This document shows, piece after piece, positions 33,283 through 42,236 of a stretch of DNA of 64,000 nt. A program made the translations under genes and the position numbers. How positions within the stretch are numbered: position 1 is the stretch's first letter; each line of letters begins with the position of its first letter. The notes below the pieces were generated by a model that made no database searches, was not told the DNA's origin, and saw only the letters and a program-made list of their open reading frames with translations. Source of the DNA: Daejeonia sp002484105 (GTDB lineage Bacteria > Bacteroidota > Bacteroidia > Flavobacteriales > Weeksellaceae); contig NZ_CP195105.1 of NCBI RefSeq assembly GCF_051175565.1, positions 2,790,001 through 2,854,000 of the forward strand, given 5' to 3'.

Positions 33283-34545
33283 TTATACAAGAACATTCAG
33301 CATGTTCGGATTATCATTGAGGTACGACTGAAAATATCCAAGTTTTTTCATTCTGGCCAGAAGCCCTTCAAAGTCCTCCGGTTTTTTCAATTCAACGCCG
33401 ACGGTAGCCAGCGCAGTCTCCCGGGAATTTCTTTTGGTATATTCAAAAAACGAAATATCATCAGATTCTCCCAGCACATCGAGCACAAATTCTTTCAGAG
33501 CACCAGGGCGCTGTGGAAATTTCACCAGGAAATAATGTTTCAGGCCTTTGTACAGCATTGCCCTTTCCTTGATTTCTTCCATACGGGTTATATCATTGTT
33601 GCTGCCGCTGACGATGCAGACTACTTTTTTCCCTTTAATATGGTCTTTGTACTGTTCCAGTGCGGAGATGGAAAGTGCACCTGCAGGCTCCAGAACCATC
33701 GCATCTTTATTATACAACTGCAGAATGACATCGCAGACTTTTCCTTCGTCCACCGCAATACAGTCGCTGATTTTTTCTTTGCAGATTTCATAGGTCAGAT
33801 CACCGACTTTCTGTACGGCTGCCCCATCTACAAACTTATCTATATGCATGAGTTCGACACTACCACCGGCAGCAAAAGCAGCTTTCATGGACGCGGCTCC
33901 TTTCGGTTCTACAGCAATCAGATGTGTTTCGGGAGAAAGTTCGGAAAATACAGTAGTCACCCCGGAAGCCAGCCCGCCACCTCCAACGGGGATAAATACA
34001 TAATCCACCGCTCCAGGTGCCTGCTCCAGGATTTCCAGCGCCAGAGTAGCCTGGCCTTCAATAATCTGCGGATCGTCAAAGGGATGGATAAACTGCGCTC
34101 CGGATTCTTCACTGAATGTCATGGCAGCATCTTTACAGGCATCAAAAGTATCTCCGAAAAGTTTCACTTCCACCCGATCGCCACCAAACATTTTCACTTG
34201 TTCCAGTTTCTGGTTCGGAGTCGTAATCGGCATAAAGATCACTCCACGGATTTTAAGTTCGTGGCAGGCCAGCGCAACGCCCTGTGCATGATTTCCTGCA
34301 CTTGCACAGACAACGCCGCAGGAAGTCTTCCCCTCATTGTAGAGGGTTTTGATTTTATGATAGGCACCCCGCAGTTTGTACGAACGCACAGGCTGGAGAT
34401 CTTCTCTCTTGAGGAAAATATCGGCATCAAAAAGTTTTGAAAGCCTCGCGCTGCGCTGCAACGGTGTTTTCTGTGCAATATTTTCGATGTTCTTCTGCGC
34501 AGCTCTTACAGAGGCTACATTGGGCAGATGTTCTACTTCTTTCAT
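33283..34545 (-). CDS. ilvA: Threonine dehydratase, biosynthetic
   Basis: A 420-residue fold-type II PLP enzyme. The PLP-lysine motif is REDLQPVRSYKLRGAYHKI (about 50-68, Lys of SYKLRG). The glycine-rich phosphate loop IPVGGGGLASG, the SxxN-type ASAGNHAQGVAL and a C-terminal ACT-like regulatory segment (YFLVKFPQRPGALKEFV) are present. It makes 2-oxobutanoate from threonine, the first committed step to isoleucine, and is usually inhibited by isoleucine. It is last in the ilv operon, 51 bases after a twin ABC ATPase gene. The single ACT-like domain and the length fit the shorter IlvA form. Confidence 0.95.
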   Translation of the reverse strand: MKEVEHLPNVASVRAAQKNIENIAQKTPLQRSARLSKLFDADIFLKREDLQPVRSYKLRGAYHKIKTLYNEGKTSCGVVCASAGNHAQGVALACHELKIRGVIFMPITTPNQKLEQVKMFGGDRVEVKLFGDTFDACKDAAMTFSEESGAQFIHPFDDPQIIEGQATLALEILEQAPGAVDYVFIPVGGGGLASGVTTVFSELSPETHLIAVEPKGAASMKAAFAAGGSVELMHIDKFVDGAAVQKVGDLTYEICKEKISDCIAVDEGKVCDVILQLYNKDAMVLEPAGALSISALEQYKDHIKGKKVVCIVSGSNNDITRMEEIKERAMLYKGLKHYFLVKFPQRPGALKEFVLDVLGESDDISFFEYTKRNSRETALATVGVELKKPEDFEGLLARMKKLGYFQSYLNDNPNMLNVLV

Positions 34546-34596
34546 CAGATCCTTCTATATAAAATTCTAAAAATATCCGTTTCCGGAGTTGTTCAT

Positions 34597-36060
34597 TTAT
34601 TGCTTCTGCTCCTCATGAATCAGATGCTTCACTTTTCCTTTCTCGAGGACCAGTCTGTTGCTGATACATGAAGGCAGCTGTGATTCGAAATGGCCGACAT
34701 ACACAAGTGTCTGCCCGGATTTGCACAAATCGTTCACCACTTCATTGAAATATTCCGTCTGTGCTGTATCCATGCCCTGACAGGGTTCGTCAAGGATGAG
34801 CAGCTGCGGATTTTTAATTACAGTTCTGGCGAGCAACGCCAGCCGCTGTTTGCCGAGTGACAGTGTTTTCAGTTTGCGGTTTCGGTCTTCTTTAAGATCG
34901 AAGAAATACAGCACCTGTTCCAGTTTCTGCTGCTGATCGAAGCTGAGTTTCTGGTAGAGCGACATCGAATCAAAAAAACCGGAAGCCACAGTCTGTCCGA
35001 CATTGGCTTCTAAATCGTAATACCAGTGCAGTTCGGGAGAAATAATGCCGATGCGTTCCTTGATGTCCCAAATGCTTTCTCCACTGCCACGGCGGTTTCC
35101 GAAAAGAAAAATCTCGTTGGCATACGCCTGCGGATGATCGCCGTTTACCAGACTTAGCAATGTGGATTTTCCAGAACCGTTATGCCCTTGCAGGAGCCAT
35201 TTTTCGCCAGCCTTTACTTCCCAGTCAATATGCTCGAGCACCTTTTTTTCTCCATAAGAAACACAGACATCCTGCATTCTGATAACCGTTTCGTGATCCA
35301 CTACAGGAGGTTGCTGCAGGAAATATGGCAACGGTTTTCTGTCACGCTTTTTTCCTTTGGAAATTTCGGTAGCCGAGGAAAGCTGTTTCAGTTTTCCGTT
35401 GTCAATTTCTGCAAAATACCGGACACAGGAAGGATATTCAGAGTCACTGTTAATCAGTACCAGAAGCATACCTTCTGCTACCAGATCTCCCAAAACAGTA
35501 TTCAGATTTTTTCTTGACTGCACATCCAGACCGGTATAAGGCTGATCAACTATCAGGATCTGCGGTTTCTGCCAGAGGGCTTTCACCAGCTGAAGCCTTT
35601 TGTGCTCACCGCTTGACAACTCAATGAGCTGCTGCTCCCGAAAATTATCAAAACCGAAAAGTTTCAGCAAAGGTTCCACAGCCTCAAAATCGAGATGTTC
35701 TTCTGCAGAAAGGCGCTCCAGTTCGGCAAAAACCGTCAGTGTATCGTTTTTTGCAAATTTGTTGTAGCGCTGCTGGTAATAAAAATTCCGGTCGCCTTCC
35801 AGATTGGTAAACTGAAACCAGTTGGAGACATAGTGCACCTGTGCCGGAAGTTCAGAATCCGGATCAAAACAGATCTCCAGCCCACCATCCCAGCCTTGCA
35901 GCTCGCCGGCAACGATTCTGGAAAGAGTTGTTTTTCCTGTACCGCTGGGACCTCCGATCATCCATGCTTCTCCCGCATTTGCTTTCCAGGAGAGCCCATC
36001 GAGTACAGATTGGCCATGATAGCCAAAACTAAGGTTAATACAGTTCAGTGTAGTTTTCAA
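34597..36060 (-). CDS. Twin-domain ABC ATPase, ModF-like, inside the ilv operon
   Basis: A 487-residue soluble protein with two ABC ATPase domains. Walker A sites are GGPSGTGKTT (about 37-46) and GHNGSGKST (about 288-296). The signatures are degenerate (ELSSGEHKRL and TLSLGKQRL), and the Walker B motifs are ILIVDQPYTGLD (Gln in place of the usual Glu) and LLILDEPCQGMD. There are no membrane helices. ModF/PhrA-type proteins of Escherichia coli have this layout and unclear roles. Domain 1 has lost the catalytic Glu and may bind but not hydrolyse ATP. It sits between ilvC (39 bases) and ilvA (51 bases) on the same strand, so it is co-transcribed with branched-chain amino-acid genes, an unexplained association. 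Confidence 0.8.
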   Translation of the reverse strand: MKTTLNCINLSFGYHGQSVLDGLSWKANAGEAWMIGGPSGTGKTTLSRIVAGELQGWDGGLEICFDPDSELPAQVHYVSNWFQFTNLEGDRNFYYQQRYNKFAKNDTLTVFAELERLSAEEHLDFEAVEPLLKLFGFDNFREQQLIELSSGEHKRLQLVKALWQKPQILIVDQPYTGLDVQSRKNLNTVLGDLVAEGMLLVLINSDSEYPSCVRYFAEIDNGKLKQLSSATEISKGKKRDRKPLPYFLQQPPVVDHETVIRMQDVCVSYGEKKVLEHIDWEVKAGEKWLLQGHNGSGKSTLLSLVNGDHPQAYANEIFLFGNRRGSGESIWDIKERIGIISPELHWYYDLEANVGQTVASGFFDSMSLYQKLSFDQQQKLEQVLYFFDLKEDRNRKLKTLSLGKQRLALLARTVIKNPQLLILDEPCQGMDTAQTEYFNEVVNDLCKSGQTLVYVGHFESQLPSCISNRLVLEKGKVKHLIHEEQKQ

Positions 36061-36099
36061 AACGCAAAATCGTTTCTGTTCTGTGAAATCCTGTTCAGA

Positions 36100-37581
36100 T
36101 TATGCTGTTTTTATAGTTTTCATGGCCGTCATGGCTTTTCTCAGCCGGCGTCCCACCACTTCTACGGGATGGTTGCGAAGCACATCATTAACATGAACCA
36201 GGGTGACGTTGTCTACCGCACCGTCTTTTCCTTCGTTAAAGTTTTTGCCCACGATATCCGTTTCTACTTTAGCCATAAAATCTTTCAGCAGTGGTTTGCA
36301 GGCCTGGTCAAAAAGGTAGCAGCCATATTCTGCCGTATCCGAGATCACTCGGTTCATTTCATAGAGTTTCTTTCTTGCAATAGTATTGGCGATGAGCGGT
36401 GTTTCGTGAAGCGACTCGTAATAAGCAGATTCGGGTTTGATTCCCGCTTCCACCATGGTTTCGAATGCAAGTTCGACCCCTGCACGGATAAAGGCCACCA
36501 TCAATGTGTAATGGTCAAAATATTCCTGTTCGGCGATTTTCATATCTCCGGCAGGAGTTTTCTCGAAAGCGGTTTCGGCAGTTTCGGCGCGCCATTTCAG
36601 CAGATTGGCATCGCCATTTGCCCAGTCTTCCATCATGGTTTGGGAGAAATGTCCGGACATGATATCATCCTGGTGTTTCTGAAACAATGGCCGCATAATG
36701 TCTTTCAGTTCTTCAGAAAGTTCAAAGGCTTTCAGTTTTGCCGGATTGGAAAGGCGATCCATCATACCGCTTACGCCACCGTGTTTCAGGGCTTCGGTAA
36801 TCACTTCCACGCCGTACTGCACGAGTTTGGATGCATAGGCAGGATTGATGCCTTTTTCTACCATTTTATCAAAAGAAAGGATAGAGCCCGTTTGCAAAAG
36901 TCCACAAAGGATCGTCTGCTCGCCCATAAGATCTGATTTCACTTCTGCCACGAATGAGGATTTCAGCACACCGGCTTTGTGGCCGCCAGTACCTACACAA
37001 TAAGCCTTTGCTTCTGCCCAGCCTTTACCCTGAGGATCATTTTCAGGATGAACAGCGATTAAAGTTGGAACGCCAAAACCTCTTAAATACTCTGCGCGGA
37101 CTTCAGAACCCGGACATTTTGGAGCCACCATAATTACAGTGATATCCGGACGGATCTGCATACCTTCCTCCACAATATTGAATCCGTGGGAGTAAGAAAG
37201 TGTTGCGCCTTCCTTCATCAGCGGCATTACAGCATTGATTACAGCAGTGTGTTGTTTGTCGGGGGTCAGGTTAATGACAAGATCAGCGGTAGGAATCAGT
37301 TCTTCGTATGTGCCTGTTTTAAAATTATTTCCGGTAGCATTTTGCCAGGAATCGCGTTTTTGTTCAATGGCTTCTTTTCTTAAAGCATAGGAAACATCCA
37401 GACCACTGTCTCGCAGGTTGAGCCCTTGGTTGAGCCCTTGTGCGCCACAACCTACGATCACAATTTTCTTTCCCTTCAGTGCATCGACACCATCAGAAAA
37501 TTCGGAACTTTCCATGAATTCTGCCTGTCCCAGCTGCTTCAACTGTTCTCTCAAGGATAATGTATTGAAATAATTTGCCAT
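36100..37581 (-). CDS. ilvC: Ketol-acid reductoisomerase, class II (long form)
   Basis: The length of 493 residues marks the class II enzyme with a duplicated C-terminal domain, as in Escherichia coli (class I is about 330). The NADPH site reads KIVIVGCGAQGLNQGLNL (about 35-52), with Arg and Lys after YALRKEAIEQKR for the 2'-phosphate. Mg2+ ligands appear in the SDLMGEQTILCG segment (Asp, Glu). The enzyme isomerises and reduces acetolactate to dihydroxyisovalerate in valine/leucine synthesis, and the acetohydroxybutyrate counterpart for isoleucine. It follows ilvN by 53 bases in the operon. Confidence 0.97.
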   Translation of the reverse strand: MANYFNTLSLREQLKQLGQAEFMESSEFSDGVDALKGKKIVIVGCGAQGLNQGLNLRDSGLDVSYALRKEAIEQKRDSWQNATGNNFKTGTYEELIPTADLVINLTPDKQHTAVINAVMPLMKEGATLSYSHGFNIVEEGMQIRPDITVIMVAPKCPGSEVRAEYLRGFGVPTLIAVHPENDPQGKGWAEAKAYCVGTGGHKAGVLKSSFVAEVKSDLMGEQTILCGLLQTGSILSFDKMVEKGINPAYASKLVQYGVEVITEALKHGGVSGMMDRLSNPAKLKAFELSEELKDIMRPLFQKHQDDIMSGHFSQTMMEDWANGDANLLKWRAETAETAFEKTPAGDMKIAEQEYFDHYTLMVAFIRAGVELAFETMVEAGIKPESAYYESLHETPLIANTIARKKLYEMNRVISDTAEYGCYLFDQACKPLLKDFMAKVETDIVGKNFNEGKDGAVDNVTLVHVNDVLRNHPVEVVGRRLRKAMTAMKTIKTA

Positions 37582-37634
37582 TTTTAATCTGTTAGTTTGT
37601 TGTTGGATGTATATTTTTTTGGTGATATAAAGTT

Positions 37635-38225
37635 TTACATGGTGAAAACGTCGTCTCGTTTGTCCAGATATTCGTTTTCAACAATCTGCGGAGAAGGGTC
37701 TTTTTTCTCGAACTGGAGAATTTTTTTATGAAAGCCGTCACTGTTTTTGATGATGGCAATTCGTGCGCCCCGCACAAATTCGATAAGGCCGTATTTGGTG
37801 AGCTCCTCGGTGAGTTTGTCGATTTCTTCGCGGTGGCCGGCAGTTTCGAAAACGATATAGTCTTTACGGATAACTACCGTAGAGGCACCGTACTGCCGAA
37901 GCAGACGTTCTACATATACTTTTTCGGCTACTACATTTGACGGCACTTTATAGAGCGCCTGCTCCTGCCAAACAATTTCGCTGTCGGTATTGAAGTAAGC
38001 CTTCAGAACATCCACCTGTTTCTCAAGCTGGCGACAGAGTTTCTTCACGACATCTTCCGCTTCGTTGATTACGATGGTAAAGCGGTGGATACCTTCTACT
38101 TCCGACGGCGATGTATTGAGACTTTCGATATTGATTTTTCTTCTTGAAAATATATTGGAAATCCTTCCCACCAGTCCTACAGAATTTTCGGTGAAAAGCG
38201 ATATGGTAAATTCCTGTTTTTCCAT
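37635..38225 (-). CDS. ilvN: Acetolactate synthase small (regulatory) subunit
   Basis: A 196-residue protein. The N-terminal ACT domain reads FTISLFTENSVGLVGRISNI, then FSRRKINIESLNTSPSEVEG and RFTIVINE (about 5-52), the valine-sensing site. The second half (YGLIEFVRGARIAI) is the ALS_ss C-terminal domain. It binds the IlvB catalytic subunit, raises its activity and confers feedback inhibition. It lies 12 bases downstream of ilvB, as usual. The length is typical for Bacteroidota IlvN/IlvH. Confidence 0.95.
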   Translation of the reverse strand: MEKQEFTISLFTENSVGLVGRISNIFSRRKINIESLNTSPSEVEGIHRFTIVINEAEDVVKKLCRQLEKQVDVLKAYFNTDSEIVWQEQALYKVPSNVVAEKVYVERLLRQYGASTVVIRKDYIVFETAGHREEIDKLTEELTKYGLIEFVRGARIAIIKNSDGFHKKILQFEKKDPSPQIVENEYLDKRDDVFTM

Positions 38226-38237
38226 TGTACTGAATTT

Positions 38238-39977
38238 TTATTTTAAACGAATTTCTGAAACGGATGAGCCCTGTGTTACCATCGGGAATACATTATTTTC
38301 TTTTCCGACCATTACTTCGAGCAGATAGGCTCCGTCATGATCCAGCATGGTTTTGAGCGCATTTTTCAGATCTTTGCGTTCTGATATTTTGTTTCCGTCA
38401 ATGCCATAAGCTTTGGCCAGTGTGACAAAGTCCGGACTTGTGATGTCTACGAAAGAATAACGCCTATCATGGAAAAGCTGCTGCCACTGACGTACCATCC
38501 CGAGAAATTCGTTGTTCAGGATCAGTATTTTCACTTTGGCGCCGAACTGCATGATGGTTCCCAATTCCTGCAAAGTCATCTGGAAACCTCCGTCTCCGAT
38601 AATGGCTACAACCGTCTTGTCTGGTGTGCCGTACCAGGCGCCAATTGCTGCAGGGAGCCCAAAGCCCATCGTTCCGAGACCTCCTGAAGTCACCAGGGAT
38701 TTGGAATGATTAAATTTGGCATATCGGCATGCTACCATCTGATGCTGTCCCACATCGGTTACTACCACGGCATCTCCTCCGGTAAGTTCGTTCAGCACTT
38801 TCACGACTTCTCCCATGGTCATGATGTCGCCTTTAGGATTCAGTTCATCCTGGATGACTTCTTTTACCTCATCTTTCTCAAGATCGCGGAATTTTTTCAG
38901 CCAGTCTTTATGGTCGGCTTTGTTCAGCATCCCGGTGAGCATCGGAAGTGTTTTTTTGCAGTCGCCCCATACGGGAACGGTTGTTTTAACATTCTTATCA
39001 ATTTCTGCAGGATCAATATCCAGATGGATGATTTTGGCCTGTTTGGCGTATTTGTCGAGACGTCCTGTAACGCGGTCGTCAAAACGCATTCCCACCGCCA
39101 CCAGTACATCACATTCGTTGGTGAGGACATTCGGGGCATAGTTTCCGTGCATGCCGAGCATCCCCGTAAAGAGTTCATGATCTGAAGGCAGCGCACTGAG
39201 CCCCATTGCTGTTGCTGCTGCGGGGAGATTTGCTTTTTCAATAAAATCCCTGAATTCCTTTTCCGCTCTGCCAAGAATAACGCCCTGCCCGAAAATAACG
39301 AAAGGTTTTTTCGCAGCGTTTATCAGCTCTGCAGCCTTCTCTACATATTCTTTCCGGACATCCGGTGCAGGTCTGTAGCTGCGGATGTGTTCACATTTTT
39401 TGTATCCGAAATAGTCGAAAAGCTGCAGCTGGGCATTTTTGGTAATATCAATGAGTACCGGGCCCGGACGGCCTGTGCTGGCGATATAAAAAGCTTTGGC
39501 AATTGCTTCCGGAATTTCTTCTGCATCGGTCACCTGATAGTTCCATTTGGTTACCGGTGAGGTGATATTCACCACATCTGTTTCCTGAAAGGCATCGGTA
39601 CCCAGCAGGGAAGCAAAAACCTGTCCGGTGATGCAGACAATAGGATTAGAGTCAATCATTGCATCCGCGAGACCGGTGACGAGATTGGTAGCCCCGGGAC
39701 CACTGGTGGCAAATACCACGCCGGTTTTCCCGGAACTTCTCGCAAATCCCTGAGCTGCATGGATGGCTCCCTGCTCGTGTCTCACGAGAATATGTTTCAA
39801 TTGATCTTTGTAATCGTACAATGCATCATAAATCGGCATAATGGCACCGCCCGGATATCCGAAAACGGTACTTACTCCTTCGGCCAGCAAAGCTTCCATT
39901 ACTGCTTTGGATCCGGAAATCTGCTCTCCCGGCTGGTCCTTCTGCTCCTTACTGTCTTTTAACTCCAACGTGTTCAT
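38238..39977 (-). CDS. ilvB: Acetolactate synthase large (catalytic) subunit
   Basis: A 579-residue ThDP enzyme. The N-terminal VFGYPGGAIMPIYDAL and the activator Glu in RHEQGAIHAAQGFARSSG (about 63-80) are present. A central FAD-binding domain and the C-terminal ThDP motif GDGGFQMTLQELGTIMQF ending in NNEFLGMVRQWQ follow. It condenses two pyruvate molecules, or pyruvate and 2-oxobutanoate, into acetohydroxyacids, the first common step to valine, leucine and isoleucine. It follows ilvD by 25 bases and precedes ilvN by 12 bases. Confidence 0.97.
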   Translation of the reverse strand: MNTLELKDSKEQKDQPGEQISGSKAVMEALLAEGVSTVFGYPGGAIMPIYDALYDYKDQLKHILVRHEQGAIHAAQGFARSSGKTGVVFATSGPGATNLVTGLADAMIDSNPIVCITGQVFASLLGTDAFQETDVVNITSPVTKWNYQVTDAEEIPEAIAKAFYIASTGRPGPVLIDITKNAQLQLFDYFGYKKCEHIRSYRPAPDVRKEYVEKAAELINAAKKPFVIFGQGVILGRAEKEFRDFIEKANLPAAATAMGLSALPSDHELFTGMLGMHGNYAPNVLTNECDVLVAVGMRFDDRVTGRLDKYAKQAKIIHLDIDPAEIDKNVKTTVPVWGDCKKTLPMLTGMLNKADHKDWLKKFRDLEKDEVKEVIQDELNPKGDIMTMGEVVKVLNELTGGDAVVVTDVGQHQMVACRYAKFNHSKSLVTSGGLGTMGFGLPAAIGAWYGTPDKTVVAIIGDGGFQMTLQELGTIMQFGAKVKILILNNEFLGMVRQWQQLFHDRRYSFVDITSPDFVTLAKAYGIDGNKISERKDLKNALKTMLDHDGAYLLEVMVGKENNVFPMVTQGSSVSEIRLK

Positions 39978-40002
39978 TTTAATTATTTTGAAATTGATTT
40001 GT

Positions 40003-41688
40003 TTACATATCCGTTACGCATCCATGTGAGGCATCAGCAACCTGTTTGGCATATTTGTAGAGCACACCGCTTTTTACTTTAAGTTCGGGTTGTACAAATG
40101 CATTTTTGCGCTGCTTCAGTTCTTCGTCCGAAATCAGTACATTGATGGTATTGGCCACTGCGTCGATTTCGATTTCGTCGCCTTCTTTCACAAGACCTAT
40201 GGTTCCGCCTTCGTGCGCTTCGGGTGTGATATGTCCCACGACAAATCCGTGTGTCCCGCCGGAGAAGCGTCCATCGGTAATCAGTGCGACATTTTTGCCC
40301 AGTCCGGTACCCATCAGTGCCGAAGTCGGCTTCAGCATCTCAGGCATTCCGGGTGCTCCTTTCGGACCTTCATTTTTGATAACCACGACATTTCCTTCTT
40401 TTATCCTGCCATCCTCGATGCCCTTGATAAATTCTTTTTCCCCGTCAAAAACGACCGCCGGACCTTTGAATTTTTCTCCTTCTTTTCCGGTGATTTTGGC
40501 CACACAACCTTTTTCTGCAAGATTCCCGTACATGATTCGGATATGCCCAGTAGGTTTGATGGGATGCTTGATATCATGCACGATATTCTGTTTCCGGTCG
40601 ATAATAGAAGTGACATGTTCAAGATTTTCGGCAATGGTTTTTCCGGTAACGGTAAGGCAGTCTCCATGAAGCAAGCCGAGATCCAGCAGATATTTCATCA
40701 CGGCCGGAACGCCCCCCACATTGTGAAGATCTTCCATCAGATACTTTCCGGAGGGTTTCAGATCAGCAAGGAAAGGTGTTTCGTCGCTGATTCTCTGGAA
40801 ATCATCAAGTGTCAGGTGATGTCCGATACTTTTTGCAATGGCCAGAAAATGCAGGACAGCATTGGTACTTCCGCCCAGGATCATAACGATGCGCATTGCA
40901 TTTTCGAACGCTTTAGGTGTCATGATATCGGTAGGTTTGATATCTTTTTCGAGAAGGATTCTCATGTAATGTCCGGCGTACAGACATTCTTCCTTTTTCT
41001 CGCGGCTCAGCGCGGGATAGGATGAAGAATACGGCAGGCTCATCCCCATTGCTTCAATGGCAGAAGCCATGGTATTGGCCGTATACATTCCTCCGCAGGC
41101 TCCGGCTCCAGGACAAGCATGCTGGATAACGCCCCTGAAATCTTCTTCAGAAATCTTTCCGGCAATTTTGTTGCCCAGGGCTTCAAAAACAGAGACGATA
41201 TTCAGGTCTTCGCCTTTATAGTGTCCGGGTGCTATACTCCCTCCATACACCATGATGGAAGGGCGGTTCAGGCGTGACATGGCAATCAGTGATCCGGGCA
41301 TATTCTTGTCGCATCCCGGCACGGTAATGACGCCGTCATAATACTGTCCGGCACAGACTGCCTCGATAGAGTCGGCAATAATCTCGCGGCTCACGAGGGA
41401 ATATCTCATTCCGTCGGTTCCGTTGGTCATTCCATCCGAAATTCCGATGGTATGAAACATCAGCCCTACGAGGTTTTCTTTTCTGACCCCTTCCTTTACT
41501 ATTTCGGCAAGGCTGTTCAGGTGCATATTACAATTGTTGCCGTCGTACCCCATACTTGCAATCCCGACCTGCGGCTTGTCAAAATCTTCTTCTGTAAAAC
41601 CGATGGCATAGTATTGTGCATGCGTTGCCGGCTGTGTAGGATCCTGTGTAAGTGTTTTGGAGTATTTGTTCAGTTCGTGATGACACAT
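40003..41688 (-). CDS. ilvD: Dihydroxy-acid dehydratase
   Basis: A 561-residue IlvD/Edd family protein. The iron-sulfur cluster cysteines are seen in NNCNMHLN (about 50-57), VPGCDKNMPGSL (about 123-134) and CPGAGACGGMYTANTM (about 190-205). The C-terminal GRFSGGTHGFVVGHI carries the catalytic Ser. It dehydrates dihydroxy acids to 2-oxo acids in isoleucine and valine synthesis. It is the first structural gene of the operon, 32 bases after the terminator of the leader region, so its expression should depend on read-through of that attenuator. Confidence 0.97.
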   Translation of the reverse strand: MCHHELNKYSKTLTQDPTQPATHAQYYAIGFTEEDFDKPQVGIASMGYDGNNCNMHLNSLAEIVKEGVRKENLVGLMFHTIGISDGMTNGTDGMRYSLVSREIIADSIEAVCAGQYYDGVITVPGCDKNMPGSLIAMSRLNRPSIMVYGGSIAPGHYKGEDLNIVSVFEALGNKIAGKISEEDFRGVIQHACPGAGACGGMYTANTMASAIEAMGMSLPYSSSYPALSREKKEECLYAGHYMRILLEKDIKPTDIMTPKAFENAMRIVMILGGSTNAVLHFLAIAKSIGHHLTLDDFQRISDETPFLADLKPSGKYLMEDLHNVGGVPAVMKYLLDLGLLHGDCLTVTGKTIAENLEHVTSIIDRKQNIVHDIKHPIKPTGHIRIMYGNLAEKGCVAKITGKEGEKFKGPAVVFDGEKEFIKGIEDGRIKEGNVVVIKNEGPKGAPGMPEMLKPTSALMGTGLGKNVALITDGRFSGGTHGFVVGHITPEAHEGGTIGLVKEGDEIEIDAVANTINVLISDEELKQRKNAFVQPELKVKSGVLYKYAKQVADASHGCVTDM

Positions 41689-41720
41689 AGAAATGTATAC
41701 TTTTAGATTAATGTCCTTTT

Positions 41721-41748
41721 AAAAAAAAACCATCCTTGGTGAGGATGG
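41721..41748 (-). terminator. Attenuator terminator of the ilv operon
   Basis: On the minus strand CCATCCT (41748-41742) pairs with AGGATGG (41736-41730) around a 5-base loop, then runs into nine U (A run at 41721-41729). It ends 32 bases before ilvD. Its left arm can instead pair with 41796-41789, making terminator and antiterminator mutually exclusive. Confidence 0.88.
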
Positions 41749-41796
41749 CTTTTCAAATTATTTTCATATCAATATTTTAACAATATTACCATCCTC
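41741..41796 (-). promoter_or_regulatory. Antiterminator pairing of the ilv leader
   Basis: On the minus strand GAGGATGG (41796-41789), immediately after the leader-peptide stop, is an exact 8-bp complement of CCATCCTC (41748-41741), the left arm of the terminator. A ribosome that reaches the stop codon would cover the first segment and let the terminator form. A ribosome stalled in the Ile/Val run would leave it free and permit read-through. This follows the logic of classical branched-chain attenuation, deduced from sequence only. Confidence 0.75.
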
Positions 41797-41797
41797 A

Positions 41798-41854
41798 TTA
41801 CTGATTTACAATAATGACCACGAGAATGACAATTATGTTAACGTATTTGCTCAT
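41798..41854 (-). CDS. ilv operon leader peptide
   Basis: An 18-codon open frame, ATG at 41854 to TAA at 41798, encodes MSKYVNIIVILVVIIVNQ. Eleven of the 18 residues are Ile, Val or Leu, ten of them consecutive. Such a composition is the signature of leader peptides that measure charged branched-chain tRNAs. It starts just after a promoter of the Bacteroidota type and is followed by antiterminator and terminator segments. The leader peptides IlvL and IvbL of enterobacteria act this way; the sequence here is unrelated and found only by reading. Confidence 0.85.
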   Translation of the reverse strand: MSKYVNIIVILVVIIVNQ

Positions 41855-41866
41855 TGTTTAACGGGA

Positions 41867-41897
41867 CAAATGTAAAAACTTTATTATTACAAACAAA
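41867..41897 (-). promoter_or_regulatory. Promoter of the ilv operon
   Basis: On the minus strand TTTG (41897-41894) is followed after exactly 19 bases by TACATTTG (41874-41867). This is a full match to the Bacteroidota consensus TTTG-N19-TAnnTTTG. Two further TTTG copies, at 4-base steps on either side, make a TTTGTTTGTTTG run. Transcription would start about 41860, only a few bases before the leader-peptide ATG. Confidence 0.8.
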
Positions 41898-42184
41898 CAA
41901 AATCACCACATTTTTATGAATTTTTTTCAAAAAATTGATTTAAAAAATGTTAAATCATTATAAAAACAAATATTTGATACGATATTCAACAAAAGAGAAA
42001 TTTCACATAAATTACTGACTTTCAATTGTTGCAAGGTTTGAAAAATACGATATCCAAGAAAAACTTTTGTCTGCGCATATTTTTCTGAAGCGACAAAGCC
42101 GTTGACTGTTTCCATATCAATTGAAATATTTTCAAATGTCTTTTCATATACCGAAGAACAGATTTGAAACCGGCTGATAATTCC
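41898..42184. other. Intergenic region between the ilv promoter and the MFS gene
   Basis: About 290 bases are strongly AT-rich at the ilv side. A minus-strand frame through 41927-42184 reads somewhat protein-like (GYRIFQTLQQLKVSNL), but it has no independent start or homology that I can name. It is noted only as a possible remnant. Confidence 0.35.
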
Positions 42185-42215
42185 AAAAAAAAATCCGCCC
42201 ATAAAGAGCGGAATT
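42185..42215 (-). terminator. Probable terminator of the MFS gene
   Basis: TCCGC (42194-42198) pairs with GCGGA (42208-42212), followed on the minus strand by nine U (A run at 42185-42193). The stem is short but well placed, 25 bases after the MFS stop. Confidence 0.55.
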
Positions 42216-42236
42216 CCCATAACTGAAATATCAGGT

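Noticed and set aside
33262..34440. 392-codon plus-strand frame over ilvA
   Set aside because: It lies fully antisense to a gene with clear PLP motifs and has no protein-like features.
35695..36936. 413-codon plus-strand frame over ilvC and the twin ABC gene
   Set aside because: It spans two certain genes and their gap on the opposite strand. The translation is rich in Cys, His and Phe, as shadow frames in this genome are.
40090..41025. 311-codon plus-strand frame over ilvD
   Set aside because: It is antisense to ilvD. Low-complexity Phe/His composition points to a shadow frame.
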